NCBI GenBank assembly: GCA_046327755.1
Contig: JAXLXW010000013.1
Location: 62,001-126,000, forward strand
DNA from: SCN-70-22 sp046327755
GTDB taxonomy: Bacteria; Gemmatimonadota; Gemmatimonadetes; Gemmatimonadales; Gemmatimonadaceae
Length of the DNA stretch: 64,000 nucleotides
Direction of reading: 5' to 3'
The position numbers and the translations under genes are program-made. A model generated the notes under the pieces. That model was not told the DNA's origin. It made no database searches and saw only the letters and a program-made list of their open reading frames with translations. Of this stretch, positions 1 through 7,334 are shown one piece after another. The stretch's first letter is position 1; every line of letters begins with the position of its first letter.

Positions 1-150
1 TCGGAAGTCCACAATCCGTTCCTGGCCAAGGCGCTCCTGCGGGCGAGCATCGCCCAGATGGCGAAGGACTACGGCATCACGCCGCCGATCGCCCTCCCGA
101 TGCTGGCGCCGTTCGATCAGCAGATTCTTGGAAAGACCGGCAACAACTAG
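1..150 (+). CDS. C-terminal fragment of an upstream gene, possibly a multihaem cytochrome
   Basis: Frame 1 is open from the first base of the window and stops at TAG 148-150, giving 49 residues that begin SEVHNPFLAKALLRASIAQM and end ILGKTGNN. No haem motif lies in this short tail. The pattern EVHNPFLAKALL resembles the C-terminal helices of multihaem cytochromes of the nitrite-reductase/hydroxylamine-oxidoreductase type, and the following genes are multihaem cytochromes, so a cytochrome is the best guess. Only the tail is visible, so this is an inference. The stop lies 177 bases before the preferred start of the next gene. Confidence 0.55.
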   Translation, partial: SEVHNPFLAKALLRASIAQMAKDYGITPPIALPMLAPFDQQILGKTGNN

Positions 151-327
151 ATGTGATGGGATGACGGCTTCCCATTGAGCGAGGCGGGTGAACGGCAGGA
201 GTGCGTTCACCCGCTTCGTGCAACTCCCCCTCGGTACTCGGGCCGTCCCGAGTACACCCCCCCTCGCATGACCGGGATTGCACCGACGACGTTCTTCGAC
301 GTTGCGCGACGCGTATCACCGGAGGGA

Positions 328-864
328 ATGCACGGCGCTGTCCCCGACTCGGTCCGCATGGACCAGTCGCCGCTCCCGGGCGGCGTGGCGACCGTCTTTC
401 GCTTCCTGTTCTCCGGGGTCCCGCAGTGGATCCAGATCGGGGGCGCGGTGCTCGGCGCCGTCCTCGGCCTCATCGTCGTCTACTTCGCCGTCAAGCATCG
501 CGACGCCCTCGGCGCGTGGCTCACCTCGCGCACACGCGGCTTCAAGGTCGCGTTAGGCGCCGGCGTCGGCACGACGCTCCTCGCCGCTGGCCTCGGCGGC
601 GGCTGGACGTACCACTACATGATGCACGAGAACGACTTCTGCTCCAGCTGCCACGTCATGAAGTCGGCGTTCGGCCGCTTCCAGAAGTCCGAGCACTCGA
701 AGCTGCAGTGCCACTCGTGCCACCAGCAGTCGATCTTCGCCAGCACCAAGGAGCTGTACTTCTGGGTCATGAAGCGCCCGGAGAAGATCGAGGCGCATGC
801 GAAGGTCCCCAACCGCATCTGTGGGGAGTGCCACATCACGCAGAAGCGCGACAGCGTGTGGTAG
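328..864 (+). CDS. NapC/NirT-type membrane cytochrome c, N-terminal part of a split gene
   Basis: The product has two hydrophobic stretches (around GGAVLGAVLGLIVVYFAV and GAGVGTTLLAAGLGG) followed by three CXXCH haem sites (CSSCH, CHSCH, CGECH) and the NapC-like spacing FCSSCHVM...HSKLQCHSCHQQ. NapC/NirT proteins sit in the inner membrane and pass electrons from quinol to periplasmic cytochromes. The start is uncertain: ATG 328 has GGAGGG almost touching it, ATG 268 and ATG 358 are alternatives, and the frame is open from TTG 175. The frame ends at TAG 862-864, but the same frame continues without any other stop through base 2310 and the sequence across the TAG (SVW, stop, FISQTAGHQAHMKSDS) reads like uninterrupted NapC-family protein. 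This is therefore probably the first part of one disrupted gene, or the site of readthrough or a sequencing error. Confidence 0.75.
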   Translation: MHGAVPDSVRMDQSPLPGGVATVFRFLFSGVPQWIQIGGAVLGAVLGLIVVYFAVKHRDALGAWLTSRTRGFKVALGAGVGTTLLAAGLGGGWTYHYMMHENDFCSSCHVMKSAFGRFQKSEHSKLQCHSCHQQSIFASTKELYFWVMKRPEKIEAHAKVPNRICGECHITQKRDSVW

Positions 865-897
865 TTCATCAGCCAGACCGCGGGGCACCAGGCGCAC

Positions 898-2310
898 ATG
901 AAGTCGGACTCGGCCTCGCTCAAGGACCTGATGTGCGTGAGCTGTCACGCCCGCGAGGTGCATCGCTTTGCGCCGACCGACGCGTCGTGCAAGCAGTCCG
1001 GGTGCCACGACAAGATCAAGGTCAAGCTCGGGAAGATGGCCGACCAGACGTCGCTGCATTGCGCGACGTGTCATGAGTTCTCGCGGCCGATGGTCGACAC
1101 GGTCTCTGTCGACTCGGCCAAGAAGGGGCTCGTCCCGCTCAAGCCGCAGTGCTTCTACTGTCACGAGATGCGGGAGAAGCTGGAGAAGGCGGGGCTCGAC
1201 AAGGATCCGCACAAGGCCAAGTGCGGCATCTGCCACAATGCGCACAAGCAGACCAAGGCCGACGGGGCGATCAAGTCGTGCGCGACGGCCGAGTGCCACG
1301 CGAACGCCGACACGCTCACCGTCTTCCATCGCGGACTCGGCGATCACGCGATCGACGACTGCACGCAGTGCCACAAGTCGCACACCTGGAAGGTGAAGGG
1401 GAAGGAGTGCCTGAGCTGCCACTCCACCATCTTCGAGGATCGTCCGGCACGGCGTGGTTTGTTGCGGAAGGTGGCCAACCCCGGCGTGTCGACGCGCAGC
1501 AGCGGTGCCAGCGCGCCAGTGCGCCGCCGCAGCGGCCCGGCGCCCGACGACGACCTGCCGCGCGACGGGTGGAGCGAGACGACCGGCGACACACGTGGCG
1601 ACGCGTGGCGTGACGCGACGGATGGCGAAGGCGGGCCATTCGTCGCGTTGCGCGTGATGGCCCAGCAGCAGGCGTCGGTGCCCGCGGGGCAGCAGGGACC
1701 GCAGGCGCAGCAGGGGGCGGCGACCGATTCAACGTTCCCGCATTCGCGCCACAAGGCGCTCGCCTGTTCCACGTGCCACGATACGCAGAAGGGGCACGCG
1801 ACCCTCACGGTGCGCGACAAGGCGGCGTGCCAGGGATGCCATCACGCCAAGGAGCGCGCCGACCAGTGCACGAAGTGCCACGAGCCGCGCGAACTCGCGC
1901 CGAGCCGTCCGGCACGCGTCACGATCCATGTCTCGGTGCGGAAGATCGACAGCACGCGCACGCTCGGCTTCGAGCATGCGCGGCACCAGAAGCAGGCCTG
2001 CGCCACGTGCCACGCCGACGGTGTGACGAAGTCGCTGGTGAAGCAGTGCCAGTCCTGCCATCGCGATCACCACAGCGTCGACCGCAACTGCATCGCCTGC
2101 CATCCGTCGCCGCGCGTCGCGCACGAGCGTGTCACGCACGACGGCTGTGCGCGTTGCCACAAGGACGCCTCGGCGGCTGCCTTTCCGCCAACGCGGACCA
2201 TCTGCCTGACCTGCCATCGCGACCAGCTGACGCACTTTGCGCAGAAGGACTGCGTGCAATGCCACCGCGTGAGCTGGAACGAGGTGAAGATCGTGGAGGA
2301 GCCCAAATAG
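898..2310 (+). CDS. Multihaem cytochrome c, in-frame continuation of the NapC-like gene
   Basis: The product is 470 residues if started at ATG 898. I count 15 CXXCH sites plus two CX4CH sites (CKQSGCH and CATAECH). There is no signal peptide or membrane anchor, which a periplasmic cytochrome c needs for haem attachment. That absence, and the shared frame with the gene ending at 864, indicate that it is the C-terminal part of a longer NapC-type polypeptide carrying about 20 haem sites. A haem-free stretch (about residues 180-265, rich in Gly, Arg, Gln and Ala) separates a first cluster of 8 sites from a second cluster of 9 and looks like a linker. The role inferred from position is to carry electrons from the quinol side across the periplasm to the barrel and cytochrome encoded next. 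The stop TAG overlaps the GTG of the next gene. Confidence 0.8.
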   Translation: MKSDSASLKDLMCVSCHAREVHRFAPTDASCKQSGCHDKIKVKLGKMADQTSLHCATCHEFSRPMVDTVSVDSAKKGLVPLKPQCFYCHEMREKLEKAGLDKDPHKAKCGICHNAHKQTKADGAIKSCATAECHANADTLTVFHRGLGDHAIDDCTQCHKSHTWKVKGKECLSCHSTIFEDRPARRGLLRKVANPGVSTRSSGASAPVRRRSGPAPDDDLPRDGWSETTGDTRGDAWRDATDGEGGPFVALRVMAQQQASVPAGQQGPQAQQGAATDSTFPHSRHKALACSTCHDTQKGHATLTVRDKAACQGCHHAKERADQCTKCHEPRELAPSRPARVTIHVSVRKIDSTRTLGFEHARHQKQACATCHADGVTKSLVKQCQSCHRDHHSVDRNCIACHPSPRVAHERVTHDGCARCHKDASAAAFPPTRTICLTCHRDQLTHFAQKDCVQCHRVSWNEVKIVEEPK

Positions 2311-3773
2311 TGCGCACCTGGACCCGAGGGATCCTGGCGGTCGCGGTGCTCGGCGTGGCGAGCGGGCACCTGCAGGGACAAGGCGTCCGCATCACGGGGG
2401 CGACGTGGGTGCAGTCGATCGACCTGCGTCCGTGGCGCGAGGACTCGCTCCGTGCGTCGGACCTTCCCGGCGAGGGGACCACGCGTCGCACCGCCGATGG
2501 GAAGCTGGTGCAGTGCCCCGCGGATGCCTCCTTCTGCTACTTCAACACCTCCGGGGTCCGCGAGCGCACGACGCCACTGCTCCAGGACCTCACCTTCGCG
2601 GCATGGGGGCTGGGGAAGGGGATCAGCGCCCACGCGCACATGCGCGCGCGCAGCTCCCTCGGTGGCGCCGACCTGTGGCCGCGGATGGGCGACCGCTTCG
2701 ATGCGCTCGATGCGTACCTCGAGGTCGATCGCCCGCGGGCACGCGCGCGACTCGGGCGGCTGTGGGCCTACAGCGGCCTGGGGACCTACAACTTCGATGG
2801 CGGATCGTTCCTGCTCCGGCGCGGCGTGCAGGCGCTCGAGGTCTATGGCGGGCGCGCACTGGTGCAGGGGCTCAACGACTCGTACACGACCAAACTCATT
2901 GGTGCAGTGGATGACATCCCGCCCGAGGATGACGGCATCCTCGTCGGCGTTCGGGTGCGCACGCGCCCGACCGACCTCAGCTCGGTGTCGGCCGTCTACC
3001 AGCGCATCGTGTATCGCGATCGCTCGGCGCTGCTGTCGGAGCGCGCCGGGCTCGATGCGTCGATGAGCATCCGCAACACGACGATCGATGCCTCGGTGGC
3101 CTACGACGTCACCGGGCGTGCGCTGAATCTCGCCCGCGTGCGTGCCGCGCGGCTGCTCCCGCTGCACCTGGAGGGGACGGTCGAGGCGCGGCATCGTCGG
3201 CCGTTCTTCGAGACGTGGACGATCTGGGGGGCGTTTGCCCCGGTCGGCTTCGACGAGGGGCGCGCCGAGGTGGCGTGGCGCGCGCCGAGCGACATGTGGC
3301 AACTGAGCGCTCACGGTGCGTACCGCGTCTACGCAGAGGATCACACCGGGGTCGACTACCTCCCGCTGCGCTCCGACGGTTGGCGCACCGGCGTCGATGC
3401 GAGTTGGCTGCCGAGCCAGCGCTTTGCGGCCACGGTGAGCTACGCCGCGGACCTCGGCTTCGGCGCCTCGCGCACCGATGCGTCGGTCGGGGCCCGCTGG
3501 ACGCCGACGCCGCGATGGACGTTAGGCGCCAGCGCCACCGACTTCCAGACGATCTACGAATTCCGGGTCGGGACCGGACGCGTGCTTGGCGTCACGCTCG
3601 ACGGAAGCGTGCGCGTCTCCGAGGACGTGCGACTCGTGGCCGACGGGACGGTCTTCCATCATCGCCTGTCGAGCGATGCGCCGGGGACCGACTGGAGCCA
3701 GCGTCGCGCGTCGGTGCGGTTGGAGTGGGCGCTGGGTGGTGATCCGGGGCTCGCACGCGGAGCGGGACGATGA
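2310..3773 (+). CDS. Outer-membrane beta-barrel protein of the cytochrome operon
   Basis: GTG 2310 overlaps the preceding stop (TAGTG). It is followed by a signal peptide (VRTWTRGILAVAVLGVASG) with likely cleavage near HLQGQG. The remaining ~460 residues are alternating polar/aromatic strands with Gly/Asp/Tyr-rich turns, for example LGRLWAYSGLGTYNFDGGSF, typical of a porin-like barrel, and end in a strand (ASVRLEWALGG) close to the C terminus. I do not recognise a named family. Its place between two multihaem cytochromes suggests the barrel of a porin-cytochrome conduit that lets a cytochrome cross the outer membrane; that role is inference from context. The frame is also open upstream to 1773, but that stretch lies under the cytochrome gene and lacks a signal peptide. 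The 3' end overlaps the next gene by 4 bases (ATGA). Confidence 0.7.
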   Translation: MRTWTRGILAVAVLGVASGHLQGQGVRITGATWVQSIDLRPWREDSLRASDLPGEGTTRRTADGKLVQCPADASFCYFNTSGVRERTTPLLQDLTFAAWGLGKGISAHAHMRARSSLGGADLWPRMGDRFDALDAYLEVDRPRARARLGRLWAYSGLGTYNFDGGSFLLRRGVQALEVYGGRALVQGLNDSYTTKLIGAVDDIPPEDDGILVGVRVRTRPTDLSSVSAVYQRIVYRDRSALLSERAGLDASMSIRNTTIDASVAYDVTGRALNLARVRAARLLPLHLEGTVEARHRRPFFETWTIWGAFAPVGFDEGRAEVAWRAPSDMWQLSAHGAYRVYAEDHTGVDYLPLRSDGWRTGVDASWLPSQRFAATVSYAADLGFGASRTDASVGARWTPTPRWTLGASATDFQTIYEFRVGTGRVLGVTLDGSVRVSEDVRLVADGTVFHHRLSSDAPGTDWSQRRASVRLEWALGGDPGLARGAGR

Positions 3774-5362
3774 TGCGCCGCGCTCGCATGTCCAAGCCGC
3801 GGCCGGCGATGCCGGCGATGCCGGCGATGCCGGCGATCCGCTCGCTGCTGCTGGCTGCATCACTCGTGTTGGGGATGGTGCTGCAGTTCGCGATGAGCGT
3901 TCCCGCGGCGGCGCAGGTGTATGCGCGTCCGGCGGTCGAACCGTTTCCGCACAAGCGACACGCACGACTCTTCCCCACCTGCACCGGATGCCACGCGGGG
4001 GCCACGACGGGTGACACGCTGGCCGTGATGCCACCGCCGTCGCTGTGCGCCGAGTGTCACGACGGAACGATCAAGCCGCGCGTGCCATATGCCGGCGCCC
4101 CCACGCGCCACGACTTCCTGCGCTTCGTGCACAAGGACCACGCGACGCGCGTGGATGCCCCGGGGCGCTACTGCCAGACGTGTCACGCCGTGGCACCGGG
4201 GGCCGGGTGGATGGACGTGCGACGCGCGCCGCCTGAGATCTGCCAGTCGTGTCACGCGACCATCGCGACCGGGCATCTCTCGGCGGACAGCCGCTGCGCG
4301 AAGTGTCACCTCGCGGCCGCCTCGTCCAAGACGCTGACGGCGGCGCATCTCTCGTCGCTGCCCAAGCCGCCGTCGCACAACGTCGACCGCTACTTGTTGA
4401 AGCACAATCCGGACAAGGACACCGACGTCTCGATGTGCGCGATCTGCCACACGCGGGAGTCGTGCGCGCGCTGTCACGTGAATGCGGCCGACGTGAAGGC
4501 CATCACCTCGCTCCTGCCGGATGCGCGCGTGGCCGCGATGCTGCGCGGGAAGGGGGCGACCTATCTCACCCCGGACGATCACCGCGCCGATTCGTGGAGC
4601 TCGTCGCACGGGCGCACGGCGGCGTCCAACACGCGGCGTTGCGGGGCGTGCCACGCGCAGCCCAGCTGTACCGTGTGCCACACCGGGACCATCGGGATGT
4701 CGGTGATCCAGCGTCTCCCGGATGGGCTCACTACGCTCCCGGGGGTGCAGCTGGTGATTCCGCGCCGAGTGGTGCGGCCGGAGGCGCCGACCGGATCCGA
4801 CCCGACGTCAGGGGTGCGCGTGGCGCTCCCTCACACGGACTCGACCAGGACGGTCGTGCGTCCGCACCCGCTCGGCTTCGACAAGAAGCACGCGAGTGCG
4901 TCGGGGAGCGGGCGTTTCACCTGCGAGGGGTGCCACGCGCAACGGTTCTGCTCGGACTGCCACGCCGGAGAGTCGCGCCGGAACTTCCACGGCATCAACT
5001 TCGTCGCCCGTCACGCGCGCGACGCGTACGGGCGCGACATCGAGTGCGCCGGATGTCACAACGCGGAGGTGTTCTGTCGCGGGTGCCACCAGAAGCAGGG
5101 ACTCGCGCGAGCCGGACAGCACGCGTCAAATTACCATAACAGGCAGCCGCTCTGGCTCCTGCAGCACGGGCAAGCGGCGCGACGGGGGATCGAAGGGTGC
5201 ATCACCTGCCACGCGCAGCGCGACTGCCTGCGTTGTCATTCACAGCGAGGGTGGGGAGTCAATCCACACGGGCCGGACTTCGAGGCATCGCGCCTCGGGA
5301 AGCAGGCCTCCACGATGTGCCTCCGCTGCCACCTGACCGAACCAACAAGGGGACGTTCGTGA
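3770..5362 (+). CDS. 16-haem secreted cytochrome c
   Basis: ATG 3770 overlaps the previous stop by 4 bases. The 530-residue product has a basic N terminus with four MPA-type repeats, then a hydrophobic signal segment (RSLLLAASLVLGMVLQFAM) and an Ala-rich cleavage site (PAAAQ). I count 16 CXXCH haem sites, the first being CTGCH near residue 70 and the last CLRCH near residue 520. Haem motifs often come in close pairs (for example CAICHTRESCARCH and CEGCHAQRFCSDCH), as in stacked multihaem wires. Together with the NapC-like protein and the barrel it would form a periplasm-to-surface electron path; which side of the outer membrane it occupies cannot be told from sequence. GTG of the next gene overlaps its stop. 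Confidence in a multihaem cytochrome is very high; the electron acceptor is unknown. Confidence 0.9.
   Translation: MMRRARMSKPRPAMPAMPAMPAIRSLLLAASLVLGMVLQFAMSVPAAAQVYARPAVEPFPHKRHARLFPTCTGCHAGATTGDTLAVMPPPSLCAECHDGTIKPRVPYAGAPTRHDFLRFVHKDHATRVDAPGRYCQTCHAVAPGAGWMDVRRAPPEICQSCHATIATGHLSADSRCAKCHLAAASSKTLTAAHLSSLPKPPSHNVDRYLLKHNPDKDTDVSMCAICHTRESCARCHVNAADVKAITSLLPDARVAAMLRGKGATYLTPDDHRADSWSSSHGRTAASNTRRCGACHAQPSCTVCHTGTIGMSVIQRLPDGLTTLPGVQLVIPRRVVRPEAPTGSDPTSGVRVALPHTDSTRTVVRPHPLGFDKKHASASGSGRFTCEGCHAQRFCSDCHAGESRRNFHGINFVARHARDAYGRDIECAGCHNAEVFCRGCHQKQGLARAGQHASNYHNRQPLWLLQHGQAARRGIEGCITCHAQRDCLRCHSQRGWGVNPHGPDFEASRLGKQASTMCLRCHLTEPTRGRS
3802..3837 (+). repeat. Four tandem 9-bp units in the cytochrome signal region
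   Basis: The unit GCCGGCGAT is repeated four times without mismatch and encodes the MPA-type repeat just before the signal-peptide core of the 16-haem cytochrome. Copy-number change would add or remove three residues without shifting frame. Confidence 0.85.
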
Positions 5363-5841
5363 GAAGCATGATGCGATGGATGGTGGGAGGCGTGCTCCTG
5401 GTGTGCGCCTGCTCGAAGCCAAACGATGCCAAGCAGGCCGCCGCGGTGACCGATTCGCTCCCGCCCGGGCACGTTCCCATCGACCAGCCGGCCAACGCCG
5501 GTCCCAAGCTGACGGCGGCGGGGCAGGCCTACGTCGATTCCGGCAACACCGCCTTCCGCGTGAAGGACTTCAAGGGGGCGCTGGCCTACTACAAGAAGGC
5601 GACCGAGTCCGACCCCACGCACGCGGCGCCGTGGTTCGGCGCCTACATGGTGGGACAGGCCACGTCCGACAAGGCGCTTGCCGACAGCGCGCTCGCCGAA
5701 GTGAAGAAGCGTGCCCCGCAGATGGAAGCGCATCCGGGCGGTGCGCCGGGGACGCCAGGTGCAACGGGAGCGCCGCCGATCGGTGAGCCCTCGCCGTACT
5801 CGCCGCACGGCGGCACGGTGGCCCCCACCAAGAAATCGTAA
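5359..5841 (+). CDS. TPR-containing lipoprotein at the end of the cytochrome operon
   Basis: GTG 5359 overlaps the upstream stop (GTGA) and yields 160 residues. ATG 5368 or ATG 5371 would also work. The N terminus MRWMVGGVLLVCAC followed by SK is a lipoprotein signal with Cys as the likely lipidated residue. Residues about 50-105 form one to two tetratricopeptide-like helix pairs (AYVDSGNTAFRVKDFKGALA, then ATESDPTHAAPWFGAY), followed by a Pro/Gly-rich tail ending PTKKS. TPR lipoproteins usually scaffold complexes, so an assembly or docking role for the neighbouring cytochrome conduit is plausible but inferred only from the overlap. Confidence 0.75.
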   Translation: MRSMMRWMVGGVLLVCACSKPNDAKQAAAVTDSLPPGHVPIDQPANAGPKLTAAGQAYVDSGNTAFRVKDFKGALAYYKKATESDPTHAAPWFGAYMVGQATSDKALADSALAEVKKRAPQMEAHPGGAPGTPGATGAPPIGEPSPYSPHGGTVAPTKKS

Positions 5842-5852
5842 GCGTGCACGAC

Positions 5853-5878
5853 GGTGCGTCCCGCCATTGGGACGCACC
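5853..5878. terminator. GC-rich hairpin after the cytochrome operon
   Basis: A perfect 10-bp stem (GGTGCGTCCC / GGGACGCACC) with a 6-base loop begins 12 bases after the lipoprotein stop. There is no T-run after it, so it may act as a 3' end-stabilising or Rho-assisted structure rather than a classic terminator. Confidence 0.5.
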
Positions 5879-6037
5879 CGCGGTGGCGCGTCGGTCATGG
5901 CGACGCGCGCGCTTCGGCGCATCATGCGGAACGCCCGACGGTCGCAGGGTGAATGTCTGACTGACGATCGAGGTATTCCCGCCGAACATACCGAAGCGAC
6001 GTTTCACACGCTTCACCGCCGTTCGGCAGGAGGTCCC

Positions 6038-6616
6038 ATGCTCAGGGTACGCGAGATCATGACGCCCAGCGTCGTCTCCTTCAGCGCAGACCAGACGCTG
6101 CGCGATGCCGTGGAGGTCCTCGTCTCCTGCCGCATCGGTGGTGCCCCGGTCCTCGACGGCGACAAGGTCGTCGGCGTCCTCTCGGCCACCGACATCATCG
6201 AGTTTGAGTCGGTCACCCCTCCGCCGGACCAGGAACTGGAACAGGAACCGGACGAGGACGCGGACGAGGACGAGCTGGAGGAGTGGCAGGAAGGCGAGAC
6301 GCTCTCGTCGAGCTACTTCACCGACTGGTGGCCGTCGGAAGGCCCCGACGTCGCGGAGCGCTTCGCGTCGTCGAAGGGACCGGCGTGGGACCTCCTCTCC
6401 GATCATTCGGTGGCCGAGGCGATGTCGCGCACGGTGTGCACCGTCGAGGCGGCAATGGAGGTCTCCAACGCGGCGCAGCGCATGCTGGCGTCGGGGGCGC
6501 AACGTGCACTCGTCACCGACGAGGGAGCGCTCGTGGGGATCCTCACCACCACCGACATCCTGCGTGCGGTCGCCGAGCGTCGCCTCACCGTGCGGCAGTA
6601 CGTCTTCGAGAAGTAG
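6038..6616 (+). CDS. CBS-domain-pair protein
   Basis: ATG 6038 is chosen because AGGAGG sits at 6029-6034 and because the protein then starts exactly at a CBS domain (MLRVREIMTPSVVSFSADQT). The 192 residues hold two CBS modules: about residues 1-60 (ending VGVLSATDIIEF) and about 125-185 (VAEAMSRTVCTVEA to VGILTTTDILRAV). Between them lies an unusually acidic insert (EQEPDEDADEDELEEW). CBS pairs bind adenine nucleotides and act as energy or ligand sensors. No effector domain is attached, so the partner is unknown. The gene stands alone between the cytochrome operon and a convergent lipoprotein gene. Confidence 0.85.
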   Translation: MLRVREIMTPSVVSFSADQTLRDAVEVLVSCRIGGAPVLDGDKVVGVLSATDIIEFESVTPPPDQELEQEPDEDADEDELEEWQEGETLSSSYFTDWWPSEGPDVAERFASSKGPAWDLLSDHSVAEAMSRTVCTVEAAMEVSNAAQRMLASGAQRALVTDEGALVGILTTTDILRAVAERRLTVRQYVFEK

Positions 6617-6643
6617 CGCCACGCTCCACGCGATGCGCACGAG

Positions 6644-6669
6644 AACGGGCGACCAGATGGTCGCCCGTT
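6644..6669. terminator. Bidirectional hairpin between convergent genes
   Basis: The 11-bp perfect stem AACGGGCGACC / GGTCGCCCGTT with a 4-base loop (AGAT) is followed by TTTGTCGTT on the + strand. It lies in the 82-base gap between the CBS gene and the convergent lipoprotein gene, as expected for a shared terminator. Confidence 0.75.
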
Positions 6670-6698
6670 TGTCGTTGCCTCGGTCGGTGACGGCCTGG

Positions 6699-7250
6699 CT
6701 ACGGTTTGGGGGAGACCTTCCGCTTCACCCACCAGCTCCCTTTCTGCTCTGGCGCCGACTGGTCGCTGTGCGCGGTGGTGAAAGTCCCCTCGATCCGGTC
6801 CCCGCTGATGGTCCCGCGGAAGATCGTGCTGAGGGTGCAGCCGCAGTCCGGCGACTTGTATGGGTTCAGCGTCCCCGAGACGGTGTTGGTCGCCACGCGA
6901 ACGAACGAGATGGGGAGGACCTGCGGCGCAGCCGGGATCGCCGGGAGCGCGCTGCGTGGCTCTGTGGTCGCCGGCGCGATCGCGCGGGGCACCATCACGA
7001 TGTCGCCGAAGGCGGTGTCGGTCCCCGCCTTGAGCGAAAACGAGATATTCCCGCTGCGCCCGGTCTCGACACTGCTGTATTCTCCTTCCCAGTCGCCGGC
7101 GAGCACGGCCACCTCCGAGCGCGTCCCGACGACATGGACGGGCGATGGTGTGGCGGCGCAGGCGGCAAGCAGGGCCGCGGCACCTAACGCCGCCGTGGTG
7201 GTGATTGCGACGACCGCCATCCTGGAGGGCGTTCGAGGCATGGAATGCAT
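6699..7250 (-). CDS. Small lipoprotein of unknown function
   Basis: ATG at 7250 is chosen because AGGAGGTCCC directly precedes it, the same ribosome-binding sequence as the CBS gene; a longer start at 7301 has no such site. The 183-residue product has a signal segment (MAVVAITTTAALGAAALLAAC) with lipobox LAAC. The mature part has short beta-rich stretches (GDWEGEYSSVETG, FRGTISGDRIEGTFTTAHS, QKGSWWVKRK) that look like a small lipocalin-like or DUF-type beta barrel, a pattern common in lipoproteins that contrast a treatment term with 'EGTFTT'. I cannot assign a function. It is convergent with the CBS gene and divergent from the ATPase gene. Confidence 0.8.
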   Translation of the reverse strand: MHSMPRTPSRMAVVAITTTAALGAAALLAACAATPSPVHVVGTRSEVAVLAGDWEGEYSSVETGRSGNISFSLKAGTDTAFGDIVMVPRAIAPATTEPRSALPAIPAAPQVLPISFVRVATNTVSGTLNPYKSPDCGCTLSTIFRGTISGDRIEGTFTTAHSDQSAPEQKGSWWVKRKVSPKP

Positions 7251-7334
7251 GGGACCTCCTGAGCGGAACATCGACAGCATGCCAAGCCGCGCGGGCGTCA
7301 CGCGTCGGGCACTTCACTCGCGAGGTGTCGGGCA

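Noticed and set aside
1773..2309. Extension of the outer-membrane barrel frame 179 codons upstream.
   Set aside because: It lies under the cytochrome gene, lacks a signal peptide and is Arg/Pro-rich; the GTG at 2310 gives a proper signal sequence.
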